Assembly: GCF_000025305.1 (NCBI RefSeq)
Contig: NC_013740.1
Span: 1,798,001-1,862,000 of the forward strand
Direction: 5' to 3'
Origin: Acidaminococcus fermentans DSM 20731
GTDB lineage: Bacteria; Bacillota; Negativicutes; Acidaminococcales; Acidaminococcaceae
Length of the DNA: 64,000 bases
In this document: piece after piece, positions 25,006 to 33,552 of the stretch
Layout: every line of letters starts with the position of its first letter
Position numbering within the stretch: the stretch's first letter is position 1
Position numbers and translations under genes: made by a program
Notes under the pieces: generated by a model
What the model saw: only the letters and a program-made list of their open reading frames with translations
Database searches by the model: none
Told to the model about the DNA's origin: nothing

Positions 25006-25472
25006 TTCTTTTCCTCCTTCCGGACTACGGTCCGACCTCCGGTTACAGCCACCACACGGACAGCCGTCCCCGGTTCATAGAATTCACCTTCCGTAATCAC
25101 ATCCACCAGTTCACCGTCGATCAGGGCCCGGCCAGAGGGACGGAGCACTGTCTGGGCCACGCCGGTTTTCCCCAGCAGGTCCTGCCGTTCCTGGCTGCCC
25201 GTATAGCCCTGGGCCGCCGTGGACCGGAGATGGAGGGTCACCTGACGGCCCAGCCAGCTTCCGGGACCCCGGCGGATCAGCCACAGCCCCAGGAGCACCA
25301 GTACCAGCAAAAGACCGCCCACCAGGGCCGCCGCCTGGGCCGTGGCTCCCAGGATAAAATACAAAGAACCCAGAAGACAAAGGATGCCGCTGATGCCAAA
25401 GACCCCGAACCCGGGGATCAATCCCTCAATGATCAGCAGCACAACCCCCACAAAAAACAGTTGCATTGCCAT
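25002..25472 (-). CDS. nfeD: NfeD-family membrane protein, FloA partner
   Basis: A 156-residue short NfeD (protease domain absent). Helices span about residues 4-25, 27-45 and 48-67, and a C-terminal OB-fold follows ([43 protein letters not shown]). It precedes floA with a 4-bp overlap. NfeD proteins accompany flotillins and act in the membrane. Confidence 0.92.
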   Translation of the reverse strand: MAMQLFFVGVVLLIIEGLIPGFGVFGISGILCLLGSLYFILGATAQAAALVGGLLLVLVLLGLWLIRRGPGSWLGRQVTLHLRSTAAQGYTGSQERQDLLGKTGVAQTVLRPSGRALIDGELVDVITEGEFYEPGTAVRVVAVTGGRTVVRKEEKK

Positions 25473-25558
25473 AAGAACCCTCCTTTCCCAAGGATGAACA
25501 GGGATTGATGAGTATATTCGAGGCAGAAAGGAAAATCCCTGCTATTTGGGAGGGGGCA

Positions 25559-25622
25559 TGGTTAAGTGGTTAAGTGGTTAAGTGGTTAGGTGGTTAAGTG
25601 GTTAGGTGGTTAGGTGGTTAGG
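25559..25622. repeat. Octamer minisatellite (8 units)
   Basis: Eight tandem 8-bp units: TGGTTAAG x3, TGGTTAGG, TGGTTAAG, TGGTTAGG x3. A G/A swap at one position distinguishes two unit types. It lies in the 379-bp gap between nfeD and the tRNA operon. Confidence 0.9.
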
Positions 25623-25636
25623 GGACAGGCTGCACC

Positions 25637-25851
25637 CATCCGCAGGGGCGGCAGGCCCGGCCGCCCGCAAATGAGCCAGGTAGTCAGGGGGCTGTGTCTC
25701 CCTGAAAGAGAGAAAGGACCCGCGTCAGCGGGTAGAGGGTTTGGCCAGAGGCCCTGCACGACTCCCGGTTCCACAGGGTATCAACCTCCTGACAAAAAAA
25801 AAACAAAATAAAGAAGACGATACAGCGTTACGCATGTATCGTCTTCTTTTG
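25637..25851. other. Non-coding stretch between minisatellite and tRNA operon
   Basis: It holds one arm of the GC-rich palindrome module (CGCAGGGGCGGCAGGCCCGG, 25639-25670), a small hairpin CCCGCGTCAGCGGG near 25722-25735, and a poly-A stretch before the tRNA terminator. No gene is seen. Confidence 0.55.
25811..25848 (-). terminator. Terminator of the tRNA operon
   Basis: On the minus strand AGAAGACGATACA pairs with TGTATCGTCTTCT over a 10-nt loop, followed by TTATTTTG and a long T-run. It lies 4 nt past tRNA-Val. Confidence 0.88.
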
Positions 25852-25927
25852 TGGTGGGCGCTAACAGGATCGAACTGCTGACATTCTGCTTGTAAGGCAG
25901 ACGCTCTCCCAGCTGAGCTAAGCGCCC
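25852..25927 (-). tRNA. tRNA-Val (anticodon TAC)
   Basis: A 76-nt cloverleaf with encoded CCA. Acceptor GGGCGCT/AGCGCCC, anticodon arm TCTGC-CTTACAA-GCAGA, T-loop GTTCGATC. It is the third gene of a three-tRNA operon. Confidence 0.96.
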
Positions 25928-25933
25928 ATAAGT

Positions 25934-26008
25934 TGGTGACCGGAGGGGGAATCGAACCCCCGATACCGCCGTGAAAGGGCGGTGTCTTAACCGCTTGACC
26001 ATCCGGCC
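25934..26008 (-). tRNA. tRNA-Glu (anticodon TTC)
   Basis: A 75-nt cloverleaf with encoded CCA. Acceptor GGCCGGA/TCCGGTC (one G-T pair), anticodon arm CCGCC-CTTTCAC-GGCGG. It is the middle gene of the operon. Confidence 0.96.
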
Positions 26009-26016
26009 AAAAAAAA

Positions 26017-26092
26017 TGGTGATCCGCCAGAGGATCGAACTCTGGACACCCTGATTAAGAGTCAGGTGCTCTACCAGCTGAGCTAGCGGACC
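26017..26092 (-). tRNA. tRNA-Lys (anticodon CTT)
   Basis: A 76-nt cloverleaf with encoded CCA. Acceptor GGTCCGC/GCGGATC, anticodon arm CCTGA-CTCTTAA-TCAGG. It is the promoter-proximal gene of the operon. Confidence 0.96.
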
Positions 26093-26127
26093 ATCATGTC
26101 TTTGGTTTCTCAACCGCTGACTTGTTT

Positions 26128-26156
26128 AGTATACAAGATAATCTAAAATATTGCAA
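26128..26156 (-). promoter_or_regulatory. Promoter of the tRNA operon
   Basis: On the minus strand TTGCAA (26151-26156), a 17-bp spacer and TATACT (26128-26133), about 35 nt before tRNA-Lys. This is a good sigma-70-type match. Confidence 0.8.
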
Positions 26157-26175
26157 GCCTTTTTTCAAAAAAACT

Positions 26176-27210
26176 TTATTTTTTTTCACGGAGCCACCGG
26201 TGGGCCGCTTTCAGCACCTGTTTCACCGTCAGATCCCGCATGCAGCGCATGTCATCGCAGTGGTGCTTCATCCCCTTCCGGCACCCGTCACAGGGCGGTT
26301 CCGCCCGGACAATGATGGCCATTTTCGTATAGGGACCGTACAGTTCCGGATGGCTGGGCCCGTACATGGCCACAATGGGTACCTTCTGGCTGATGGCCAC
26401 ATGCATGGGGCCGCTGTCGTTGGTGATGATCAGGCTGCACCGGCTCATGGCCGCTGCCAGTTCTCCCAGGGAAAATTTCCCGGTGGCCACCATGGGACGG
26501 CTCTTCATGAAGGAAACCGCCTCCCGGACCATCTCCTCATCCATGGGGCCCCCGAAGAACACCGTCCGGTATCCTTCCCCGGCCAGAGTATCCGCCACCT
26601 GGGCGAACCGTTCCGGGGCCCACCGTTTGGTCACCACCGCACTGCCGATGTTGAATCCCACCACTTTTTCTTCCGGCTTCAGATCCTGGGCCGCCCAATA
26701 GGCTTCCGCCGCCTGTTTGTGCTCCGGTCCCGGGAACACTTCCAGTCCATTGTTCCGGAGGTTCTCCACCCCGATCCGTTTCAGTACATCCAGGTACATA
26801 TCCGCCGCATGGATTTTCCGGTTCAGCTTCAGCCAGGGACGGAAGAAGCCCCGAAACAGGAAATGGGAAGCCCCAACCTTCACCGGCACCACCGCCATGG
26901 CATCGATGAAGGAGCACCGTTCATTGGGGTGCAGGTTGATCAGCACATCGAAATGGGCGTCGGTGATTTTCCGGCTCATGGCCCACAGGGCCCGCAGATT
27001 GTTGTCCTTCCCCTTCTTGTCGATGGTCCACACATGGTCAATGTTGGGATTGTATTCCACGATTTCCTTCAGCTTCTCATCCACCAGATAGGTGATGTCC
27101 GCTCCCGGCGCCGCCTGGCGCAGGGCATGGAGGAAAGGAGTGGTGAGCACCAGGTCCCCCAGGTGCATCAGGAATGTCACGATGATTTTCTTGCCTGCCA
27201 GTTCAATCAC
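26176..27210 (-). CDS. waaF: Glycosyltransferase family 9, ADP-heptose:LPS heptosyltransferase II type
   Basis: A 344-residue GT-B enzyme that adds heptose to the LPS core at the inner membrane. The N-terminal loop is FLMHLGDLVLTTPFLHALRQ. The ADP-heptose site region carries VVGFNIGSAVVTKRW, FFGGPMDEE and TNDSGPMHVAISQKVPIVAMYGPSHPELYGPY. The GTG at 27210 is preferred because AGGAGG lies 9 nt upstream; it overlaps waaC by 8 bp. It is the last gene of the lptD-gmhA-hldE-hldD-gmhB-waaC-waaF operon. Assignment as II rather than another GT9 member is by position and resemblance. Confidence 0.85.
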   Translation of the reverse strand: MIELAGKKIIVTFLMHLGDLVLTTPFLHALRQAAPGADITYLVDEKLKEIVEYNPNIDHVWTIDKKGKDNNLRALWAMSRKITDAHFDVLINLHPNERCSFIDAMAVVPVKVGASHFLFRGFFRPWLKLNRKIHAADMYLDVLKRIGVENLRNNGLEVFPGPEHKQAAEAYWAAQDLKPEEKVVGFNIGSAVVTKRWAPERFAQVADTLAGEGYRTVFFGGPMDEEMVREAVSFMKSRPMVATGKFSLGELAAAMSRCSLIITNDSGPMHVAISQKVPIVAMYGPSHPELYGPYTKMAIIVRAEPPCDGCRKGMKHHCDDMRCMRDLTVKQVLKAAHRWLREKK

Positions 27211-28255
27211 AGCTGTTTTCCTCCTTTTCCCGGCACAGGGCATACACCTGGTCCGGAGTCACTTCCCCCATGCAGGTCCAGTGGTCACAGTGCTTTTTCA
27301 GGCATCCGGCACACTTTGCCGGGCTGACCAGCACCGTGGCCCGGGGATTGCCGTAGGGACCCGTCCGGTCCGGCCGTGTAGGGCCGTAGATGGTCACCAG
27401 GGGCTTCTGGAGCGCCGTGGCAATGTGGAGAGGCCCGGTATCCCCGCTTACATAGCACCGGGCCCCTTTGATCAGGGCCCCCAGTTCCCGGAGGCTGGTC
27501 TTCCCGATCCAGTCCAGCAGACGGGGTTCCGGCCCCACCAGGTCCCGGATCTTTTCTCCCAGGGGCTTGTCTTCCGGTCCCCCTGCCAGCACCACCCAGG
27601 TCCCGTCCTGGAGAAACTTCCGGGCCAGGGCGGCATAGTGCTCCAGGGGCCACCGCTTGGTTTCCCACCGGGCTCCGGGCACCAGCACCGCATAGGGCAT
27701 TTTTTCTTTCTCCGGCACCCCGGCTTCCCGGAGTCTCTGCCGGATCGTTTCCCCCTCTTCCCGGAGCGCCGGCATGGGATAGGTGATCTTCTCCACCTTT
27801 GCCCCCAGATACCGGGCCACATCCAGGTACCGTTCGATCACATGATCGTGGGCATGGGCCCCCGCAATGGGCCGGGATACCAGCCGGCTCCCTTCCCGCA
27901 TCTCACAGTAGCCGATCCGGTTGGGACAGCCGGTGAGCCAGGCCATCACCGCACTTTTGAACAGCCCCTGGAGGTCGATCACCAGGTCGAAATTTTTGGA
28001 CCGGAGCAGAGCCCGGGTTTCCCGTAGGGTCTTCCACTTGTCCCCCCAGCCCATTTTCCCGAAAGCCTTCTTGTCGAAATACAGCACTTCGTCGATGATG
28101 GGCGGTTCCGGCACAAAGGCGCTGAACTGGGGATGGACCAGCCAGCTGATCCGGCTGTCCGGGAAAGTTTCCCGGAGGGCCGCCGCAAAGGGCAGGGCAT
28201 GGATCACGTCCCCCAGGGAACTCATTTTGATGATCAGGATGTTCTTGTAGGTCAC
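27203..28255 (-). CDS. waaC: Glycosyltransferase family 9, heptosyltransferase I type
   Basis: A 350-residue GT-B enzyme. It begins with IKMSSLGDVIHALPFAAALRETFP, the acceptor-side motif of WaaC/WaaF. The ADP-heptose site is VSGDTGPLHIATALQKPLVTIYGPTRPDRTGPYG, and VDLQGLFKSAVMAWL lies in the first domain. It adds the first heptose to Kdo. The start overlaps the gmhB stop by 4 bp. Confidence 0.87.
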   Translation of the reverse strand: MTYKNILIIKMSSLGDVIHALPFAAALRETFPDSRISWLVHPQFSAFVPEPPIIDEVLYFDKKAFGKMGWGDKWKTLRETRALLRSKNFDLVIDLQGLFKSAVMAWLTGCPNRIGYCEMREGSRLVSRPIAGAHAHDHVIERYLDVARYLGAKVEKITYPMPALREEGETIRQRLREAGVPEKEKMPYAVLVPGARWETKRWPLEHYAALARKFLQDGTWVVLAGGPEDKPLGEKIRDLVGPEPRLLDWIGKTSLRELGALIKGARCYVSGDTGPLHIATALQKPLVTIYGPTRPDRTGPYGNPRATVLVSPAKCAGCLKKHCDHWTCMGEVTPDQVYALCREKEENSCD

Positions 28256-28779
28256 TTTGCCCCCTCCTGCCGGGCCAGCACCTGCCGGACAAAGGCCAGC
28301 AGATCCGTCCCGGTGAACCGGTAGCCCGGGATTCCCGCCGCCAGGGCCGCCTGCACGTCGCTTTCCTTGTCCCCGATCAGGAAGGATCCTTCCCGGTCCA
28401 GATCATGGTCTGCCAGGGCCTGCAGGATCATCCCCGGTTTGGGCTTCCGGCAATTGCAGGCCACAGTCAGTTCCGGTATCACCCCTTTGGTGGGATGGTG
28501 GGGACAGAAATAGAAGCCGTCGATCTGGCCGCCGGCTTTCCTGATTTCTTCCGCCATATAGGCATGGAGATGCTCCATGTCCTTTTGGGTGTAGTAGCCC
28601 CGGGCGATACCGCTCTGGTTGGTCACCACATACACCTGATAGCCCCGGCGGACCAGGGCGGCCACCGCCTCTCTGGCGCCGGTCACCCATTCCACCTGGT
28701 CAGGACGGCAGATATATCCCTTGTCGATGTCCAGGACCCCGTCCCGGTCCAGGAACACCGCTTTCCGTTTCCCGCTCAT
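28252..28779 (-). CDS. gmhB: D-glycero-D-manno-heptose-1,7-bisphosphate 7-phosphatase
   Basis: A 175-residue HAD phosphatase. Motif I is FLDRDGVLDIDKGY, motif II VTNQSGIARGYY, the zinc loop CPHHP...CNCRKPKPGM and motif IV IGDKESDVQAALAAG. It removes a phosphate during ADP-heptose synthesis. It overlaps hldD by 4 bp. Confidence 0.93.
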   Translation of the reverse strand: MSGKRKAVFLDRDGVLDIDKGYICRPDQVEWVTGAREAVAALVRRGYQVYVVTNQSGIARGYYTQKDMEHLHAYMAEEIRKAGGQIDGFYFCPHHPTKGVIPELTVACNCRKPKPGMILQALADHDLDREGSFLIGDKESDVQAALAAGIPGYRFTGTDLLAFVRQVLARQEGAK

Positions 28780-29744
28780 GCCTTGTAATAGCCGTCAGAA
28801 TCCCGGAGCACCTGGCAGTATTCCTTCACCGCCTGGGCAAAATCCGTGAACCCGCCGTCGTAGCCGGTGGCCAGCAGCTTGGTGGCATCGGCCTGGGTAT
28901 AGCTCTGGTATTTCCCCTTCAGCACTTCCGGGAAGGGCACATAGACCAGTTCTCCGCTGCCGAAGAATTCCAGCACCGCTCTGGCCATGTCATTGAAGGT
29001 ATGGGCATGACCCGTCCCCAGGTTGTAGACCCCTTTCAGTTCCGGATGCTGCCAGAAATAGAACAGCACCTTCACCACGTCCTTCACATAGATGAAGTCC
29101 CGGGTCTGTTCCCCCGGCCCGTAGCCGTCGTATTCCCCGAACAGCTTCACCTTGTGTTCCCCCTGCCACTGGAGGAACATCTGGCGCACCATGGAGGCCA
29201 TTTTCCCCTTGTGGTTTTCCTGGGGTCCGAACACATTGAAATACCGGAACCCGGCAATCTGGCTTTCCGCCTTGTCGAAATACCGGCGGGCATAGTTGTC
29301 GAAGAACAGCTTGGAGAAGGCGTACACGTTCAGGGCCTCTTCACAGGCCGGTTCCTCCCGGAACCCGTTCTTCCCGCTGCCGTAGGTGGATGCGGAAGAA
29401 GCGTACAGGAACTGGATCCGCCGGTCCAGGGCAAAGTGCATGAGGGTCTTGGTGTATTCGAAGTTGTTTTCCATCATGTACTTGCCATTGTATTCCATGG
29501 TATCGGAGCAGGCCCCTTCATGGAAGATCACTTCAATGGGTTCGTGGTCGAACTTCCCGTCCCGGACCCGCTGGATGAAGTCCACCTTGTCCAGGTAGTC
29601 CATGACCTTCAGCCCCTGGATGTTCTTGAACTTCACCATATTGGTCAGATTGTCCACCACCAGGATGTCATCCCGGCCCTGTTCATTCAGACCCTTGACG
29701 ATATTGCTGCCAATAAAACCGGCACCTCCGGTTACAATGATCAT
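28776..29744 (-). CDS. hldD: ADP-L-glycero-D-manno-heptose 6-epimerase
   Basis: A 322-residue short-chain dehydrogenase-type epimerase. The nucleotide loop is VTGGAGFIGSNIVKGLNEQG, the catalytic Tyr/Lys are in YAFSKLFFDNY, and the HldD-specific GPQENHKGKMASMVRQMF is present. It makes the L,D form of ADP-heptose used by WaaC and WaaF. It overlaps hldE by 4 bp. Confidence 0.94.
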   Translation of the reverse strand: MIIVTGGAGFIGSNIVKGLNEQGRDDILVVDNLTNMVKFKNIQGLKVMDYLDKVDFIQRVRDGKFDHEPIEVIFHEGACSDTMEYNGKYMMENNFEYTKTLMHFALDRRIQFLYASSASTYGSGKNGFREEPACEEALNVYAFSKLFFDNYARRYFDKAESQIAGFRYFNVFGPQENHKGKMASMVRQMFLQWQGEHKVKLFGEYDGYGPGEQTRDFIYVKDVVKVLFYFWQHPELKGVYNLGTGHAHTFNDMARAVLEFFGSGELVYVPFPEVLKGKYQSYTQADATKLLATGYDGGFTDFAQAVKEYCQVLRDSDGYYKA

Positions 29745-31219
29745 AATTTGCCCTCCTTGACCAGTTCAGCGATTTTCCGGATCACACCGGTGGTGGAATA
29801 CCCTTCCTTGAAGGGCAGGATCTCCACCCGTCCGGCATATTCCCGTCCGGCCACTTCTTCCGGTTTATAGTCCCCGCCTTTCACCAGGATATCCGGACGG
29901 ATCCGGCGGATCAGCTCGGTGGGGGTATCTTCTCCAAAAAGTACCACCGCATCCACGCAGCCCAGGGCGGCCAGCAGCCGCGCCCGGTCGTTTTCCTGGT
30001 TCAGGGGACGGGTTTCCCCTTTCAGCCGTTTTACCGAAGCATCGGTGTTCACCCCCACAATCAGGTGCTGTCCCAGCCGGGACGCCTGTTCCAGGTAGGT
30101 CACATGGCCGGTGTGGAGGATGTCAAAACAGCCGTTGGTAAAGACGATCTTTTCGCCGGCAGCCTGCCAGGTCCGGGCCAGGCTGGTCACTTCGTCCCAG
30201 CTCAGGGGCCGGTAATCCCGGCCTTCCCGTTCCTCACTGGCCAGCACTTCCCGGAGCAGTTCCTCCCGGTGCACCGGATAGGTCCCCACTTTGGAGACCA
30301 CGATTCCCGCCGCCTTGTTGGACAGCTTCAGGGCTTCTCCCAGGGACAGGCCTCCGGCCACCGCCGCCAGCAGCACCGCCGCCACCGTATCCCCGGCCCC
30401 GGACACATCGAACACATCACGGGCCGTGGCGGCTTCGGTGATCACTTCTTTCCGGTTGATCAGGGATACCCCTTTTTCCGACCGGGTCACCACCACGTTT
30501 TTAATCTGGAAGGCATCCCGTGCCTTGGCCGCCAGTTCCACCAGGGGTTCTGTTTCGTTGGGAACCACCCTGCCCCCGGCTTCGCACATTTCCTTTACAT
30601 TGGGGGTGATGAAATCACAACCGGCATATTTCCGCCAGTCCGCCCCCTTGGGGTCCACCAGCACCGGCACCTGGGCACTGTGGGCCAGGTCGATCACCGT
30701 CTGGCAGAAATGGTCCGAGCAGACCCCTTTGGCATAGTCACTGAGGACAATGCCGTCCAGGCCTTCCTGGAGCCGTTTCTGCAGCCAGTCCAGCAGCTGC
30801 CGTTCCTCTTCCGGGGCCAGATCCCCCGGTTCTTCAAAATCCAGCCGGAGCATCTGCTGCCGGGCGCCGATGATCCGCATCTTGGTAATGGTGCTGCGGC
30901 CCGGCATGGGCAGGAGGCCGCTATAATCTATGCCCGCCGCGGCCATTTTCTTTTCCAGGGATTCCCGGTGCTCATCCAGCCCGGTGACCCCTGCTGCATA
31001 CACTTTCACGCCCAGTCCCGCCAGGTTGGCCGCCACGTTGCCGGCGCCCCCCAGGACGCTTTCCATCCGGCGCACCCGGTTCACTGGCACCGGGGCTTCC
31101 GGAGAGATCCGTTTCACTTCCCCGTACACATACCGGTCCAGCATCACATCCCCGATCACCGCGATCCGCAGGTTCTGGATGTCTTCCGTCAGGAATTGGG
31201 TACTTTGGGTATTACGCAT
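29741..31219 (-). CDS. hldE: Bifunctional heptose 7-phosphate kinase / heptose 1-phosphate adenylyltransferase
   Basis: A 492-residue fusion. The N-terminal ribokinase-like kinase (residues ~1-325) shows [36 protein letters not shown] and the anion hole [14 protein letters not shown]. The C-terminal nucleotidyltransferase shows [20 protein letters not shown] and [12 protein letters not shown]. The ATG at 31219 overlaps the gmhA stop by 8 bp and removes a frame-extended N-terminus. Confidence 0.94.
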   Translation of the reverse strand: MRNTQSTQFLTEDIQNLRIAVIGDVMLDRYVYGEVKRISPEAPVPVNRVRRMESVLGGAGNVAANLAGLGVKVYAAGVTGLDEHRESLEKKMAAAGIDYSGLLPMPGRSTITKMRIIGARQQMLRLDFEEPGDLAPEEERQLLDWLQKRLQEGLDGIVLSDYAKGVCSDHFCQTVIDLAHSAQVPVLVDPKGADWRKYAGCDFITPNVKEMCEAGGRVVPNETEPLVELAAKARDAFQIKNVVVTRSEKGVSLINRKEVITEAATARDVFDVSGAGDTVAAVLLAAVAGGLSLGEALKLSNKAAGIVVSKVGTYPVHREELLREVLASEEREGRDYRPLSWDEVTSLARTWQAAGEKIVFTNGCFDILHTGHVTYLEQASRLGQHLIVGVNTDASVKRLKGETRPLNQENDRARLLAALGCVDAVVLFGEDTPTELIRRIRPDILVKGGDYKPEEVAGREYAGRVEILPFKEGYSTTGVIRKIAELVKEGKL

Positions 31220-31802
31220 AGTCTTCCACCAGCTCACAAATGATATGTCCCATGATTTCATGGATTTCCTGGGCCCGGGCCGTATTCACCGACGGCACGT
31301 CCAGGAGCACGTCGCAGAGATCCGCCATTTTGCCGCCGCCTTTGGCCGTGAACCCGATGACCCGGATGCCTTTGGCCCGGGCCGTTTCAATGGCCGCCAG
31401 CACATTGTCGCTGTTGCCGGAGGTGGAGATTCCCACCAGCACATCCCCTTCCCGGCCCAGGCCTTCCACCTGCCGGGCAAAGATCCGGTCGTAGCCGTAA
31501 TCGTTGCCGATGGCCGTCAGGATGGAAGTGTCCGTAGTGAGGGCCAGAGCCGCCATCCCCGGCCGCTCCTTCTGGAACCGGCCCACGATTTCCGCCGCCC
31601 AGTGCTGGGCGTCCGCCGCCGAACCACCGTTGCCGCAGAACATCACCTTGCCCCCGGAAGCCAGGGTCAGGGAAATCAGTCCGGCAGCCTCTTCAATGGC
31701 CTTCAGCAGCCGTTTGCTGCCCATGACCTTATGGACCAGTTTTTCATGTTCCAGGAGCCGGGCGCCGATCAGTTCCTGTGCCTTACCACCGATAGAGGTC
31801 AT
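31212..31802 (-). CDS. gmhA: Phosphoheptose isomerase
   Basis: A 196-residue SIS-domain enzyme that turns sedoheptulose 7-phosphate into heptose 7-phosphate, the first step toward ADP-heptose. Motifs are [57 protein letters not shown] and the C-terminal [14 protein letters not shown]. Its start lies inside the end of lptD (20-bp overlap). Confidence 0.94.
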   Translation of the reverse strand: MTSIGGKAQELIGARLLEHEKLVHKVMGSKRLLKAIEEAAGLISLTLASGGKVMFCGNGGSAADAQHWAAEIVGRFQKERPGMAALALTTDTSILTAIGNDYGYDRIFARQVEGLGREGDVLVGISTSGNSDNVLAAIETARAKGIRVIGFTAKGGGKMADLCDVLLDVPSVNTARAQEIHEIMGHIICELVEDYA

Positions 31803-33396
31803 ATGTCACACTCCATTCATGATCATTCCTGTACTTCTTGTCCCGATATTCCAGTCCCAGACGGAAGCAGCAGAAGTCGTGGTACCACCGGTAGATGTAT
31901 TCATAGACGCTGCTCTTGCCCTGGTCGTACCGCATGACGAAGTTCACCCAGTCATTGGGGCCCAGTCTCTTGCCCAGCCCCCACTGGACTTCCTTGGACA
32001 TGTCCGGATCCGCATAGGAGAATACGGAACTGTGTTCTTTTTCATAATAATAGCCCAGCCAGGTATTCCAGCCCCCGTCGAAGTTTTTCCGCAGGGTGGC
32101 GGAATACAGCATGGTCTTTTTGGTTTCGTCGTTGATGCTTTCACGGACCCACTTGTGGCCCATGCCCAGGTTCAGGTACAGGGGCTGTTTTTCCTGGGTC
32201 AGCCGGATGGAATCGTGGTTCAGGTATACCCCGTATTCCGTATGCCAGCTGCGCTTCCAGTTGTCCCTCCACAGGCCGTGGCTGATGTAGGCGGAATAGT
32301 TCACCGGGATCCGGTCATCGAACTTGTGGGCCTTGTAGACGAACTTCACATCCCGTTCCTTCCGGATCCAGTTGTTGTCCGAATCCTCCGTATGCCCGTC
32401 CTGGATCTGCACATAGAAGTTCTTTTCATCCTGCCGGTCGGTGAACAGAGGCCGCCAGCCGATCTTGGAATAATACTTCAGTTCCGCATCCAGGGTGTTC
32501 TTGTCACTGAGGGGCACATCCAGGTTGTAGCGGATCTTCACCCCATGATCCGTATCATAGCCGATATGGGGCAGCAGCTTCTGTTCTCCCCCGTTGTCGT
32601 CCATCCGGTTGATCCACCGGTCCCGGGAATAGATGTGTTTGCCCTTCACGAACACCTTCACATTGAAGGCGATGATCTTGTCCTTGGGATAGATCACCAC
32701 TTTGTCCGCCTTGATTTCCACACAGGGAGGATGCTTCACCGCCGGGCACCGGGTGGTGGTGCCGCCGCTGGTCAGTTCCACCCGGTCCGGGTAGATTTCC
32801 CCGATATCCGCCTTGTACAGGTCCTTGCCGTTGTGGCCGGAAATGTTTTTCACCGTCCCGGTCTTGTCCAGAAAATTGTAATGGCCCCACTGGCCGTCGG
32901 TGACGCTGGTGCCGGTGCTGGTCTCATCCACGATCCGGCCCCCGGTCAGGAGGTACACATCCCCGGTCTTGGAATTCCCCTGGGCCTGGGCGGTGTAGAG
33001 CTTCTGGCTGCCCTGGTACAGGCGCACGTTCCCTTTGGCTTCAAAATCCCCGGTTTCCGTATTGTACTTCACCTGGTCCCCGTAAATGGTTATGGGCAGG
33101 GTGGATTCGCTGGGAACGGTCTCCCCTTTTTCCTGGCGTTTCTTCTGTTCTTTGGATGTTTCCCGGCTGGCCCGGGTAATGGCTTCCGTTTTGGCATCCG
33201 GCTGGTCCTGGAGCCGGTGCACCCCTTCCTTGGTCCGGGCCAGGGATTCCACTTCGTCCAGGCTCTGGATGGCCGGCTGGAAGGCCGGACCGTCCTTGCT
33301 GCTCAGTTTTCCTCCGTCATAGTTCACCGCCGCACTGGCCATGCCCGGCAGCGAGACCGCCAATGTAATGCCTAAGGCCAACGCCTTTTTGTTCAT
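31783..33396 (-). CDS. lptD: LPS-assembly outer-membrane protein LptD (compact form)
   Basis: A 537-residue exported protein. A signal peptide (to about residue 23, GMASA) is taken from the start MNKKALALG at 33396; the longer frame runs through a promoter-like stretch. An OstA/LptA-like jellyroll follows at about 100-230 ([30 protein letters not shown] in parts). The rest is a beta-barrel-like region rich in aromatic, alternating strands, ending YDLYRW. Typical proteobacterial LptD is about 780 residues, so this barrel is short; it has only a few cysteines (one pair in [10 protein letters not shown], one CC). It opens the heptose operon, which supports an LPS role. Confidence 0.8.
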   Translation of the reverse strand: MNKKALALGITLAVSLPGMASAAVNYDGGKLSSKDGPAFQPAIQSLDEVESLARTKEGVHRLQDQPDAKTEAITRASRETSKEQKKRQEKGETVPSESTLPITIYGDQVKYNTETGDFEAKGNVRLYQGSQKLYTAQAQGNSKTGDVYLLTGGRIVDETSTGTSVTDGQWGHYNFLDKTGTVKNISGHNGKDLYKADIGEIYPDRVELTSGGTTTRCPAVKHPPCVEIKADKVVIYPKDKIIAFNVKVFVKGKHIYSRDRWINRMDDNGGEQKLLPHIGYDTDHGVKIRYNLDVPLSDKNTLDAELKYYSKIGWRPLFTDRQDEKNFYVQIQDGHTEDSDNNWIRKERDVKFVYKAHKFDDRIPVNYSAYISHGLWRDNWKRSWHTEYGVYLNHDSIRLTQEKQPLYLNLGMGHKWVRESINDETKKTMLYSATLRKNFDGGWNTWLGYYYEKEHSSVFSYADPDMSKEVQWGLGKRLGPNDWVNFVMRYDQGKSSVYEYIYRWYHDFCCFRLGLEYRDKKYRNDHEWSVTYDLYRW

Positions 33397-33486
33397 AGGA
33401 TTCTGTCCTCCAGTGGATAAATTCTTACTCAGATCATTGCAGCAGCCAGGCTGTTCCCTGGCTGGAAAACAGTTACACTCTTCAAT

Positions 33487-33492
33487 ATTATA
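33487..33492 (-). promoter_or_regulatory. -10 element (TATAAT) upstream of lptD
   Basis: A perfect TATAAT on the minus strand about 90 nt before the lptD start, just past the upstream gene's terminator. The -35 is poor (TTGCGG at a 20-bp spacing), so the promoter may need an activator. Confidence 0.45.
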
Positions 33493-33493
33493 A

Positions 33494-33540
33494 CACAAAA
33501 GGCCCCTCTCTTCCGCAACTTTGTGTGAAAGAGAGGGGTC
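33494..33540 (-). terminator. Terminator after the 33553-34881 gene
   Basis: On the minus strand CCCCTCTCTT pairs with AAGAGAGGGG over a 16-nt loop, followed by CCTTTTGTG. It insulates lptD from the gene upstream. Confidence 0.75.
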
Positions 33541-33552
33541 CCGCATATTCCC

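Noticed and set aside
25559-25622. CRISPR-like array
   Set aside because: Units are 8 bp with no spacers, and no cas genes are present.
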